From: Terriglobia bacterium
GTDB taxonomy: Bacteria > Acidobacteriota > Terriglobia > Acidiferrales > UBA7541
NCBI GenBank assembly: GCA_023512135.1
Contig: JAIMAG010000001.1
Location: 331,777-395,776, forward strand
Length of the DNA stretch: 64,000 bases
Direction of reading: 5' to 3'
In this document: positions 24,820 through 33,259 of the stretch, one piece after another
Numbering within the stretch: the stretch's first letter is position 1
Layout of the letters: every line of letters begins with the position of its first letter
Translations under genes and position numbers: made by a program
The notes under the pieces: model-generated
What the model was told of the DNA's origin: nothing
The model's input: only the letters and a program-made list of their open reading frames with translations
Databases searched by the model: none

Positions 24820-26580
24820 ATGTACATCCTCGGCATCAACGCCTTCCACGGAAACGCTTCAGCGGCGCTGGTCGCCGACGGCCAGCTGGTGGCCGCGGTC
24901 GAGGAAGAACGCTTCAATCGCGTCAAATACGCGGCCGGCTTCCCGGTGCAGGCTATCCGCTACTGCCTGGCCGAAGCGGGCATCAAGCTGCAGGAAGTGG
25001 ACCATGTGGCCATCCCGCGCGACCCGTGGGCGCGGCTGGGCCGCAAGCTTTTCTACGCCGTCCGCATGCCGCAGTTCGCCCGCGAACGAGCCCGGGTCCT
25101 GGCGCGGTTCGCCGGCATCGAGGACCTGCTGGCGCAGTCCTTCGGTGTGCCGAGGGAAACGCTCGGGGTGCGTTTCCACCGTGTGGAACACCACCGTGCG
25201 CACCTGGCGAGTGCGTTCTTCGTTTCACCGTTCGACCAGGCTGCCGTGCTATCCGCCGATGGCCTGGGCGATTTTGCCAGCACGATGTGGGCGACCGGCC
25301 GCGGCCACCAGATCACTGTGCACGGCGCCGTAGCCTTTCCCCACTCGCTCGGTCTCTACTACACGGCGATCACGCAGTATCTGGGCTTCCTGAAATTCGG
25401 GGACGAGTACAAGGTCATGGGCCTGGCCGCCTACGGCGAGCCTGCCTACGGCGAGGAGTTCCGGCGCATCCTGCGTGTCGCCGACGGGATGCAGTTCCGG
25501 CTCGGTTTGGAATATTTTCGCCACCATCGCGAAGGCGCGGAGATGAGCTGGGCTGAGGGGGACAAAACGCCCGAGCTCGGCCGGCTGTTTTCCGCGCGAC
25601 TCGTCGAGCGCCTGGGCCCGGCTCGTGACCCTGCGGAGCCGCTCGAGCAGAGGCATCGCGATATCGCCGCCACGCTGCAGGCGCGGCTGGAAGACGCTTA
25701 CTTTCATCTGCTGAACACACTCTATGCGCGCACCGGGCTGAAGACACTCTGCCTGGCCGGTGGCGTGGCCTTCAACTGTGTGGCCAACGGCAAAATTTTC
25801 GAACGCACACCCTTCGAACAGGTCTACGTGCAGCCGGCGGCGGGCGATGCCGGCCTGGCCGTCGGCGCTGCCTTCCACGTCTATCACCAGGTGCTCGGCC
25901 AGCCCCGTCGCTTCGTCATGGATCACGCCTATTGGGGGCCGGGGTTCTCCCCCGAGCAGATCCGCCGTGCGCTCGACGCCAGCGCGGTTGCCCGCAGCGG
26001 TTTGCTGATCGCCGAGCTGCCACCCGAACGGCTCGTTCGGGAAACTGCGCGCCGGATTGCGGCGGGCAAAATCGTCGGATGGTTCCAGGGACGCGCTGAG
26101 TGGGGACCGCGCGCGCTCGGCAATCGCAGCATCGTCGCCGACCCGCGCCGCCCGGAAATGAAACAGATACTGAACGAGCGCGTCAAGCACCGGGAAAGCT
26201 TCCGCCCGTTCGCGCCATCCATCCTGGAAGAGGCCGTGGGCGACTACTTCACCTGCACCCACCCCTCGCCCTTTATGACCCTGGCCTATCCGGTTCGTCC
26301 AGAGCGCCGCGAGGCGATCCCGGCTCCCACCCACGTGGATGGCACGGGCCGCCTGCAAACTGTCCGGCGGGACACCAATCCGCTTTACTGGCAACTGATC
26401 AAGGAATTCGAGACCTGCACCGGAGTGCCCGTGGTGTTGAACACGTCTTTCAATGACAATGAACCGATCGTCACGCGCCCGGAAGAAGCTCTGGACTGTT
26501 TTCTGCGGACGAAGATGGACGTACTCGTCCTCGGCCCCTACCTGATCGAAAAACCGGAGCCCGCCGCTCCGCCACTCTAG
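24820..26580 (+). CDS. O-carbamoyltransferase, NodU/CmcH family (first copy)
   Basis: The 586-residue enzyme starts MYILGINAFHGNASAALV, typical of the Kae1-like N-terminal domain. It has metal-binding H-H-R-A-H-L-A-S-A-F near residue 124, GDEYKVMGLAAYG and NCVANGKIFE. The YrdC-like C-terminal domain shows GRAEWGPRALGNRSI, KHRESFRPFAPSI and NTSFNDNEPIV. It should transfer the carbamoyl group of carbamoyl phosphate to a hydroxyl group, via carbamoyl-AMP, as in Nod-factor and antibiotic decoration. It is packed 3 nt from both neighbours. A second, distinct copy lies at 31416-33116. Confidence 0.92.
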   Translation: MYILGINAFHGNASAALVADGQLVAAVEEERFNRVKYAAGFPVQAIRYCLAEAGIKLQEVDHVAIPRDPWARLGRKLFYAVRMPQFARERARVLARFAGIEDLLAQSFGVPRETLGVRFHRVEHHRAHLASAFFVSPFDQAAVLSADGLGDFASTMWATGRGHQITVHGAVAFPHSLGLYYTAITQYLGFLKFGDEYKVMGLAAYGEPAYGEEFRRILRVADGMQFRLGLEYFRHHREGAEMSWAEGDKTPELGRLFSARLVERLGPARDPAEPLEQRHRDIAATLQARLEDAYFHLLNTLYARTGLKTLCLAGGVAFNCVANGKIFERTPFEQVYVQPAAGDAGLAVGAAFHVYHQVLGQPRRFVMDHAYWGPGFSPEQIRRALDASAVARSGLLIAELPPERLVRETARRIAAGKIVGWFQGRAEWGPRALGNRSIVADPRRPEMKQILNERVKHRESFRPFAPSILEEAVGDYFTCTHPSPFMTLAYPVRPERREAIPAPTHVDGTGRLQTVRRDTNPLYWQLIKEFETCTGVPVVLNTSFNDNEPIVTRPEEALDCFLRTKMDVLVLGPYLIEKPEPAAPPL

Positions 26581-26583
26581 CCG

Positions 26584-27795
26584 ATGCACATTCTGCTGCT
26601 GAACCAGTACTATCCGCCCGACACCGCCGCCACCGCCAGAATGGCCGCCACGATTGCCGAGACGCTGGCGGCGCGTCACCGGGTGACCGTGCTCGCTGCT
26701 CGTCCTTCCTACGACCCCACCGAATTTCACCCCTACTATCTGCTGCGGCGCGAGGAGCACGGCAATCTGACGATCGAGCGTGTGGGTGCCACTGCTTATC
26801 CGCGCTTTCGCATGCGCGGTCGCGTGGCCAACTACCTCAGCTATCTGGCGCTGGCTGTGCCCCGTGCGCTGGTTCTCCGTGCCGATCTGATCCTGGCCAT
26901 GACCGACCCACCCATAGCGGGCTTGGCCGGGGCGCTGGTCGCGTGGTGCAAGCGCCGACCGTTTCTCTACAACATCCGGGATTTGTACCCTGACATGGCG
27001 ATCGGCGGTGGCATACTCCGGCCGGGCTGGTTCACGCGCTTCTGGGAATGGCTCCACCGCCGTGCTTTGCGCCGAGCTGACTGCGTGGTTGTCCTCGGCG
27101 AAGACATGCGCGAACGCATCCTGGCCAAAGGTGTGGCCGCCGAGCGTGTCTGCATTGTGCGCGACGGTGCCGCCATCCCGGAAACGCTCCCTTCGCCCGA
27201 CCATCCTGTCACTCAGCAGGTGCGCTGCGGGTTTCCCTTCGTGTTGCTCCATGCCGGGAATCTAGGCTTCTATGGCGCCTGGGAAACACTGCTCACGGCG
27301 GCACGAAAGTTGCATGCGGCAGCGCCGGGACACATCGGATTGGTGTTCGTCGGCGATGGTGCCGTGCGAAAGCGGCTGGAAGCGGCTCTGGCCGAAGAGG
27401 CTTCGCCGGTGCGCTGGCTGCCCTTCCGTCCGGCCAGCGAAGTGCCTTACGTGCTGGCTGCCGGCGACCTGCATATCGTCACGGTGCGTCGCGGGCTGCA
27501 GGGTGTGGTGGTGCCCAGCAAGCTCTATCCCATTTTGGCTGCAGGACGACCGGTTCTGGCGGTGGCCCCGGAAGAATCCGATGTGGCCCGCATCGTCCGC
27601 CGCACCGGCTGCGGTCTGGTCGCCGACCCGGACGACCCGGACGCGGTGGCCCGTGCCGTGCTTACTGTTTACCAGGATAGAACCCGACTGGCCGAGATGG
27701 GACAGCGCGCGCGGGAAGCCGCGAGGGAATATGATAGAGTGAAACAGCTCGAACGATTTATGGAACTCATCGAATCCCTCACAGCGAGCCCCTGA
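26584..27795 (+). CDS. Glycosyltransferase family 4, WbuB-like
   Basis: The 403-residue GT-B enzyme has an N-terminal MHILLLNQYYPPDTAATARMA and RYPRFRMRGRVANYLSYL-like region typical of WbuB / L-fucosamine-transferase-like enzymes. The C-terminal half has LLHAGNLGFYGAW, LHIVTVRRGLQGVVVPSKLYPILAAGRPVLAV and GCGLVADPDDPDAVARAV. The donor sugar cannot be assigned. It sits 3 nt after the carbamoyltransferase and 9 nt before the next epimerase. Confidence 0.88.
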   Translation: MHILLLNQYYPPDTAATARMAATIAETLAARHRVTVLAARPSYDPTEFHPYYLLRREEHGNLTIERVGATAYPRFRMRGRVANYLSYLALAVPRALVLRADLILAMTDPPIAGLAGALVAWCKRRPFLYNIRDLYPDMAIGGGILRPGWFTRFWEWLHRRALRRADCVVVLGEDMRERILAKGVAAERVCIVRDGAAIPETLPSPDHPVTQQVRCGFPFVLLHAGNLGFYGAWETLLTAARKLHAAAPGHIGLVFVGDGAVRKRLEAALAEEASPVRWLPFRPASEVPYVLAAGDLHIVTVRRGLQGVVVPSKLYPILAAGRPVLAVAPEESDVARIVRRTGCGLVADPDDPDAVARAVLTVYQDRTRLAEMGQRAREAAREYDRVKQLERFMELIESLTASP

Positions 27796-27804
27796 GGAGG
27801 AAGG

Positions 27805-28842
27805 TTGGCTGTCAAGCATGCGGAAAGCTTCTGGGCAGGCAAGAAGGTGCTGGTCACCGGCGGCGCATCTTTCATCGGTTCGCACCTGGTGGACCGGCTG
27901 GTCGAGGGCGGCGCGCGCGTTCGCGTGGTGGACGATCTGACCAGCGGGCGGCTGGAGAACCTCGCTGCGCACCTGAGCAATGGACAGGTGGAGTTCCGCC
28001 AGGCCGACCTTCGCGAACCCGGTATCGCGCGCCAGGCTATGGAAGGTGTTCACGTCGTCTTCCACCTGGCCGCCGACCATGGCGGACGCGGCTATGTGGA
28101 TTTGCATCAGGCAGGGCCGGCGTCGAACCTCTTCCTGGACGGACTGATCTTCTGGGAAGCGCTGCGGGCTCGCGTGGACAAGGTCGTGTTCGCTTCTTCC
28201 GGCTGCGTCTATCCCAACTATCTGCAGTCCGACCCGGACCAGGAACTGTATCTGACCGAAGACGTCGTCCGGCCCCCGCACGATGCCGACAACATGTACG
28301 GCTGGGCCAAGCTGATGGGTGAGCTGACTCTGCAGGCCTACGCCAGGGAGCACGGCCTGAAGGCCGCCTCCTGCCGCTACTTCACCGTGTATGGTCCGCG
28401 GGGCGTGGAAAATCACGCCGTGATTGCCATGATCGCCCGCGCCTTCATCCGCCAGAATCCCTTCGAAGTCTGGGGCGACGGCAACCAGGTGCGCAACTGG
28501 ACCTATATTGACGACATCGTGTCCGGTACCCTGCTCGCGGCCGAAAAGATCGACGACGGCACCGCGGTCAATCTCGGCACCATGGAGCGCGTGCGCGTGC
28601 TCGATGCGGTGAAGATGATTCTGGAATACACCGGCCATCGCGCGGAAATCAAGCTCCGGCCCGACATGCCCACCGGTCCGCTGAATCGCGTGGCGGACAA
28701 TTCCCTGGCCCGGCGGCTGCTCGGCTGGCAGCCGCAGGTGCCGTTTCGCGAGGGTGTCCGCCGCACCATTGACTGGTATTTTTCGACCAAAAAGCCCGAG
28801 GAGGTCCGTGCCATTCTCCATCGCATGCTGACCGAACGATGA
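27805..28842 (+). CDS. NAD-dependent sugar epimerase/dehydratase
   Basis: The 345-residue extended short-chain dehydrogenase has VTGGASFIGSHLVDRL for NAD binding, SSGCVYPNYLQ for the active-site serine region, and catalytic Y165-G-W-A-K169. A D-H-G-G-R-G-Y-V-D stretch sits where related enzymes contact the sugar. It shares only fold-level features with the epimerases at 14160 and 34638, so it acts on a different nucleotide sugar. It uses a TTG start at 27805 behind GGAGGAAGG, 9 nt after the previous stop. Confidence 0.87.
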   Translation: MAVKHAESFWAGKKVLVTGGASFIGSHLVDRLVEGGARVRVVDDLTSGRLENLAAHLSNGQVEFRQADLREPGIARQAMEGVHVVFHLAADHGGRGYVDLHQAGPASNLFLDGLIFWEALRARVDKVVFASSGCVYPNYLQSDPDQELYLTEDVVRPPHDADNMYGWAKLMGELTLQAYAREHGLKAASCRYFTVYGPRGVENHAVIAMIARAFIRQNPFEVWGDGNQVRNWTYIDDIVSGTLLAAEKIDDGTAVNLGTMERVRVLDAVKMILEYTGHRAEIKLRPDMPTGPLNRVADNSLARRLLGWQPQVPFREGVRRTIDWYFSTKKPEEVRAILHRMLTER

Positions 28843-28864
28843 GCTGGCCGCATCGGGAGGCGCC

Positions 28865-29920
28865 TTGGCCGATCTGATCACCTTCAGCATCGCACTGATT
28901 GCCTCGTTCGGCTTGACCGTGCCCATTCGTCGGCTGGCCCTGCGCATCGGAATGGTCGATCTGCCCAACCCGCGCAAAGTGCACCGCACGCCCATGCCCC
29001 TGCTCGGCGGGTTGGCCATCTACGCTGGCTTTGTACTGGCGATTCTGTTTTCGACCAGCAGCCAGGTGCGCAGCCAGATGGTAGGGATCCTTGCCGGCGC
29101 CACCCTGCTCGCAGTCATCGGATTCCTGGATGACCGCGGCTGGCTGCACCATCAGGTCAAACTGTTTGTCGGCATGCCGCTTGCGGCTCTGCTGCTGCTG
29201 GCCTCCGGCATTCGCGCCGGTGTGGTGTCGTACTGGCTGCACAGCCCTGCCGGTCATCTGCTCGACGCCGCGCTGACGATCTTCTGGGTCGTCGGGATTA
29301 CCGCCGCGTTCAGCATTCTGGACCACATGGATGGCCTGTGCGCGGGCATTGCCGCCATCGCCGCTGCCTTTTTCGCTCTGCTGGCCATCCAGAGCGGTCA
29401 GGTTCTGGTCAGCACGCTGGCGGCCGCGGTGCTCGGTGCTGCACTCGGCTTCCTGCGTTGGAATTTCCGTCCGGCCAAAATCTTCATGGGAGATGGCGGA
29501 GCGCTTTTCCTCGGCTTCCTGATGGCTGCGCTGGGTCTGAAACTACGACTCACCACTGTCACCCCGCTGGCCAGTTGGCTTGTGCCGGTTTTGATTCTCG
29601 GCGTTCCCATCTTCGACACCACCTTAATCACCATCTCCCGCGTGCGACGCGGCCTGCTCCCGTTTGCCTCGCCGGGGAAAGATCACACCGCACACCGGCT
29701 CGCCAACCTCGGACTGGGACATCGCGGAGCCGTGCTGACACTCTACGGCGCCGGCCTCGCCTTTGGACTGTTGGCCTGGCTGCTCGTTCGACTGCCAGAA
29801 ACAGCCGTGCTGAGCCTGGCCGGTGCGATCGCCTTCGCCATGTTGCTGGCGGTCGCCGCACTGGAACGCGCTCCCTATGAGCGCCAACAGAAATCTTCTA
29901 CCTCCGCCCAGATTCCGTAA
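28865..29920 (+). CDS. Polyprenyl-phosphate sugar-1-phosphate transferase (WecA/MraY family)
   Basis: The 351-residue integral membrane enzyme has about 10-11 membrane segments. Family motifs are present: RKVHRTPMPLLGG, GFLDDRGWLHHQVKLF (Asp-Asp), DHMDGLCAGIA, FMGDGGALFLGF and PIFDTTLI. It should start a glycan by moving a sugar-1-phosphate, typically HexNAc-1-P, onto undecaprenyl phosphate at the inner membrane. WecA or TagO/TarO type is likelier than MraY because of its context and the lack of cell-wall synthesis neighbours. It starts with TTG at 28865 behind GGGAGGC and closes the first tight gene run. Confidence 0.88.
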   Translation: MADLITFSIALIASFGLTVPIRRLALRIGMVDLPNPRKVHRTPMPLLGGLAIYAGFVLAILFSTSSQVRSQMVGILAGATLLAVIGFLDDRGWLHHQVKLFVGMPLAALLLLASGIRAGVVSYWLHSPAGHLLDAALTIFWVVGITAAFSILDHMDGLCAGIAAIAAAFFALLAIQSGQVLVSTLAAAVLGAALGFLRWNFRPAKIFMGDGGALFLGFLMAALGLKLRLTTVTPLASWLVPVLILGVPIFDTTLITISRVRRGLLPFASPGKDHTAHRLANLGLGHRGAVLTLYGAGLAFGLLAWLLVRLPETAVLSLAGAIAFAMLLAVAALERAPYERQQKSSTSAQIP

Positions 29921-29950
29921 CCTCAGAACTTTTCCTCAGCCATTCCTCAT

Positions 29951-29966
29951 TGGCACAGTTTTTCCC
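29951..29966 (+). promoter_or_regulatory. Sigma-54-like element before the flavoprotein gene
   Basis: TGGCACAGTTTTTCCC has a perfect -24 element (TGGCAC) at the right spacing, but the -12 GC dinucleotide is CC. That usually abolishes sigma-54 recognition. It is recorded as a degenerate candidate. A sigma-70 -10 box TATACT follows at 30002-30007, without a good -35. Confidence 0.25.
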
Positions 29967-30007
29967 ATTCAGAAACGCTTTCCCGATTTTGGCCGCTCCG
30001 TTATACT

Positions 30008-30179
30008 GCTCCGCCAAAGTGTTGGCCTGTCCGGGGCAACGCAGCAAACACGGCGCTGACTGAGCAGGCTGCGCTGTTTTCTGCTCCCGGCGAAGGAGCA
30101 CGGGGCCTCGCGCCGGTTGTGTTGGCTGCGGGTGGCCGTGCAAACTTTGGGCAAGGGCGACTTTCACTTTCAGAAGCAG
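30008..30179 (+). other. Possible structured leader of the flavoprotein gene
   Basis: About 170 nt separate TATACT (30002-30007) from the ATG at 30180, with no ORF. A perfect stem TGCTCC (30082-30087) / GGAGCA (30095-30100) has a 7-nt loop, and GCGC-rich repeats precede it. I do not recognise a known riboswitch class. Confidence 0.3.
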
Positions 30180-31361
30180 ATGGGCGCCGAACACGCTTCC
30201 CGCTCCGTGCACATTGTAGGAGGTTCTGCGGCTGGCTTTTACGCTGCCTATTTGCTGGCCCGGGCCGGTATGTCGGTCACGGTGCTCGAGCAGGCCGAGC
30301 GGTTGGAGCCGATGCCGCGCACGCTGATTGTCACCAGCCGCATGCGCGACCTGCTGGACACGGCACTGCGGGACACCTCTGTAGTTGTCAACGAAATTCG
30401 ACGCTTCGAGCTGTACGCGGACGGCCGCGTAGCCGAGGTGTCGCTTAGCCGCCCCGACTTGATCGTGGAGCGATCGCGCCTGATTCGTAGTTTGGCGGAA
30501 CAGGCGCAGCACGCCGGTGCTCGGATTGCACTCGGCCGTCGTTTCCTGGGTCTGGAGCCAGACGGTCGCGGCCTGCTGCTGCATGCTCAGAACAACGGCC
30601 ACGTCGAGCAACAACAGACGCGGGTCGTTGTGGGCGCCGATGGCGCTTTCAGCCGCGTCGCGGAGGCTGCCGGCTGGCCACGTCCGCAAACGGTCCCGTT
30701 GATTCAGGCGGTCGTTCACCTGCCGCGGGATCTTTCGCCCGACACCGTTCGCGTCTGGTTCGTGCCGGAGGACACTCCCTATTTCTACTGGCTGATTCCC
30801 GAATCAGAATCCCACGGAGTCCTGGGCCTGATCGGTCCGGAGGGAAAATACCGTGGGCAGCAGACGCGGAATTGTCTCGAGCAGTTTCTGCAGCGACGCC
30901 GCCTGCACCCACTCAGCTACCAGGCTGCGCGGATTCCGGTCTACACCGGCTGGGTGCCGGTGCGGCGTCGGCTGGGCGAAGCTGACGTCTATCTGGTCGG
31001 CGACGCCGCGGCCCAGGTGAAAGTGACGACCGTTGGCGGGTTGGTCACCGGTTTCCGTGGTGCGGCCGGTGTTGCCGAAGCCATTCTGAATGGGGGTCGG
31101 AGCCGCCAGTTGCGCGCCCTGCGTCGCGAGCTGGACCTGCACCTGCTGATTCGCCGGGCGCTGCACCGTTTCACGCAGAACGATTACGCCCGTCTGCTCG
31201 ACGCGCTGAACGAGGCTACACGCGCCGCGCTCGGCCTGTACACCCGCGACGAAGCGGGCAAGCTGCTCTGGAGCCTTTGCCGTCGCCAGCCGCGTCTGCT
31301 GCTTTGGGGGCTGCGGGCCTTGCTGGCCAACGGTTCGTTTCCGCAGCGCCAGGGCAGTTGA
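30180..31361 (+). CDS. FAD-dependent oxidoreductase, geranylgeranyl reductase-like
   Basis: The 393-residue flavoprotein starts with an ADP-binding fold (HIVGGSAAGFYAAYLLARAGMSVTVLEQ). It has VVVGADGAFSRVA and the family-defining FAD segment VGDAAAQVKVTTVGGLVTGFRGA near residue 275. That last motif is characteristic of the geranylgeranyl reductase group, which saturates isoprenoid chains. Halogenases and hydroxylases share the fold, so function is not certain. It stands between the WecA-like transferase and the second carbamoyltransferase, so it may act on the polyprenyl carrier or a lipid product. The start at 30180 begins the conserved region; an in-frame ATG at 30117 would add 21 residues. 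Confidence 0.82.
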   Translation: MGAEHASRSVHIVGGSAAGFYAAYLLARAGMSVTVLEQAERLEPMPRTLIVTSRMRDLLDTALRDTSVVVNEIRRFELYADGRVAEVSLSRPDLIVERSRLIRSLAEQAQHAGARIALGRRFLGLEPDGRGLLLHAQNNGHVEQQQTRVVVGADGAFSRVAEAAGWPRPQTVPLIQAVVHLPRDLSPDTVRVWFVPEDTPYFYWLIPESESHGVLGLIGPEGKYRGQQTRNCLEQFLQRRRLHPLSYQAARIPVYTGWVPVRRRLGEADVYLVGDAAAQVKVTTVGGLVTGFRGAAGVAEAILNGGRSRQLRALRRELDLHLLIRRALHRFTQNDYARLLDALNEATRAALGLYTRDEAGKLLWSLCRRQPRLLLWGLRALLANGSFPQRQGS

Positions 31362-31415
31362 CGCATCGGCCCATGCCTGCCCTGCTGCAAACTACCGGGC
31401 CGTGAACGCAGGGGC

Positions 31416-33116
31416 GTGTACACGCTAGGCATATCCGCGCTGACGCACGATACGGCTGCGGCCCTGCTCAGCCCGTCCGGCGAGGTTATCGCTGCCTTCG
31501 AAGAAAGCAAGCTGCTTCGCCAGCGGGAGAGCACCGGTATCCCGCGCAACGCGATCCAGTTCTGCCTGCAGCAGGCCGGAATCGGCTGGCAGGAGCTGGC
31601 CGGCGTCGCGGTCGCCTGGCGGCCGCTGCGTGCCTGGATGCGGCAGGCCTGGTTCCGCTGCAAGACTCTCCCGCTGGCACCGCTGGCCAGCGGCTACTAC
31701 CAGGCGCGTCTGCTCGGCGAGCTGGGCCGGGAGTTGAACAATTTCCGAATCCTTCGCCTGCTGGCGGGGCACGGGCCTGTGGCTGGTGTCGATCACCAGC
31801 TTGCCCATGCGGCCAGCGCCTTCTTCGCTTCGCCTTTCGAACGCGCCACCGTTCTGACGCTGGACGAACAAGGCGATGGCTTTACGGGCATGATCGCGGT
31901 GGGGGAAGCCACGCGGATCCGTCCTTTGCGTCGTATCGCGTTTCCCCACTCGCCGGCGTGGGTCTACACCATGGTGACGGACCTGCTCGGCTTTACCCGA
32001 CGCCGCGACGAGCACAAAACCCAGTGGCTGGCCCTGCAGGGCGAGCCTCACTACCGGGATGTGTTCCTGCAACTGCTCGGCGCCCGCCGCCCAGACGCTC
32101 CGCGGCTGAACCGGCGGTATTTCCGGCGTGGCTTTACGCAGCGCATGGCTTTCTCGCCGGCGGCTCTCGCCGCGCTCGATCTGGATCCGAAGGCGCCCCG
32201 TCTGCGCGATGCGACTCATGGCAGCCGGATTGCCGCCAGTCTCCAGCATGCCTGCAGTGAACTGGTCCTCGCCTTGGCAGAAGCGGCGTGCCGGCAGACG
32301 GGCATCCGGCAGCTCTGTCTGGCTGGCGGGCTTTTCCTGAACTCGCCGCTGGTCGCTGACCTGCAGGAACGATTCGGCGCCGAGCCGGTCTTTGTACAGC
32401 CGGCCGCAGGCAACGAAGGTACGGCGCTCGGGGCTGCCTGGCTCCACTTCTACTCGTCTGGCACGCGTTCGCGTGCGCCGGCACCGGCGAGCATGGCGCT
32501 GGGGCCGGAATTCACCGACGAAGCCGCCAAGCGCGTTCTGGACAACTGCAAGGCCCGCTATCGCTGGCTCGGCACCGAGGCCGAAAAGCTGGAGCAGACG
32601 ATTCGCCTGTTGCAGGCCGGCAAAATTGTCGCCTGGTGTCAGGGACGCGCCGAATTCGGGCCCCGTGCGCTGGGCCATCGGAGTCTGCTGGCCTCGCCCT
32701 GGGCGCCGTACGTAAAAGAAAACTTGAACGAATACATCAAGCACCGCGAGGGCTTCCGGCCGTTTGCCCTCTCGGTGCCTGCCGAAGCCGCAGACCGCTA
32801 CTTCACTTCTCCGGGTCCGAACCCCTGGTTGACCACGCTGGCCCGCATACGCCCGCCCCATCGCGAGCGGCTCCAGGCGTTCACCCTGCCGGGGGATCGC
32901 GTGCGATTGCATGTGGTCGGGCGCGCGGCGAATCCACTGTTTCACCGGCTGCTGCAGCAATTCGGTGAGCAGGCTCCGGCCCCGCTGCTGGTGAACACCT
33001 CGTTCAATTTGTTCGGCGAACCGCTGGTCGTCACCCCGCGCGACGCGGTGCGCAGCTTCTTCTGCTCCGGTGTGGACGCCCTGGTGCTCGGCAACTTTCT
33101 GCTCACCAAAGATTGA
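31416..33116 (+). CDS. O-carbamoyltransferase, NodU/CmcH family (second copy)
   Basis: The 566-residue enzyme begins MYTLGISALTHDTAAALL, with H-Q-L-A-H-A-A-S-A-F-F as the metal site. Further motifs are DEQGDGFTGM, GRAEFGPRALGHRSL, KHREGFRPFALSV and NTSFNLFGEPLV. Sequence between the motifs differs widely from the copy at 24820, so this is not a recent duplication and likely modifies another position or sugar. It starts with GTG at 31416, 54 nt after the flavoprotein. Confidence 0.9.
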   Translation: MYTLGISALTHDTAAALLSPSGEVIAAFEESKLLRQRESTGIPRNAIQFCLQQAGIGWQELAGVAVAWRPLRAWMRQAWFRCKTLPLAPLASGYYQARLLGELGRELNNFRILRLLAGHGPVAGVDHQLAHAASAFFASPFERATVLTLDEQGDGFTGMIAVGEATRIRPLRRIAFPHSPAWVYTMVTDLLGFTRRRDEHKTQWLALQGEPHYRDVFLQLLGARRPDAPRLNRRYFRRGFTQRMAFSPAALAALDLDPKAPRLRDATHGSRIAASLQHACSELVLALAEAACRQTGIRQLCLAGGLFLNSPLVADLQERFGAEPVFVQPAAGNEGTALGAAWLHFYSSGTRSRAPAPASMALGPEFTDEAAKRVLDNCKARYRWLGTEAEKLEQTIRLLQAGKIVAWCQGRAEFGPRALGHRSLLASPWAPYVKENLNEYIKHREGFRPFALSVPAEAADRYFTSPGPNPWLTTLARIRPPHRERLQAFTLPGDRVRLHVVGRAANPLFHRLLQQFGEQAPAPLLVNTSFNLFGEPLVVTPRDAVRSFFCSGVDALVLGNFLLTKD

Positions 33117-33259
33117 GTCCTTCCGGAGGCTCCCGGGATGTATCCGGTTGCCCGTTTGGTCGCCGGCAGAATTCCCTCTGGTCATTTCCGCCCTGCCTGC
33201 GCCAAAATGTCCTGTTTTCGAGTCCGTACCGAAACGCTTTGAATACGAGGGAGCAGGCC

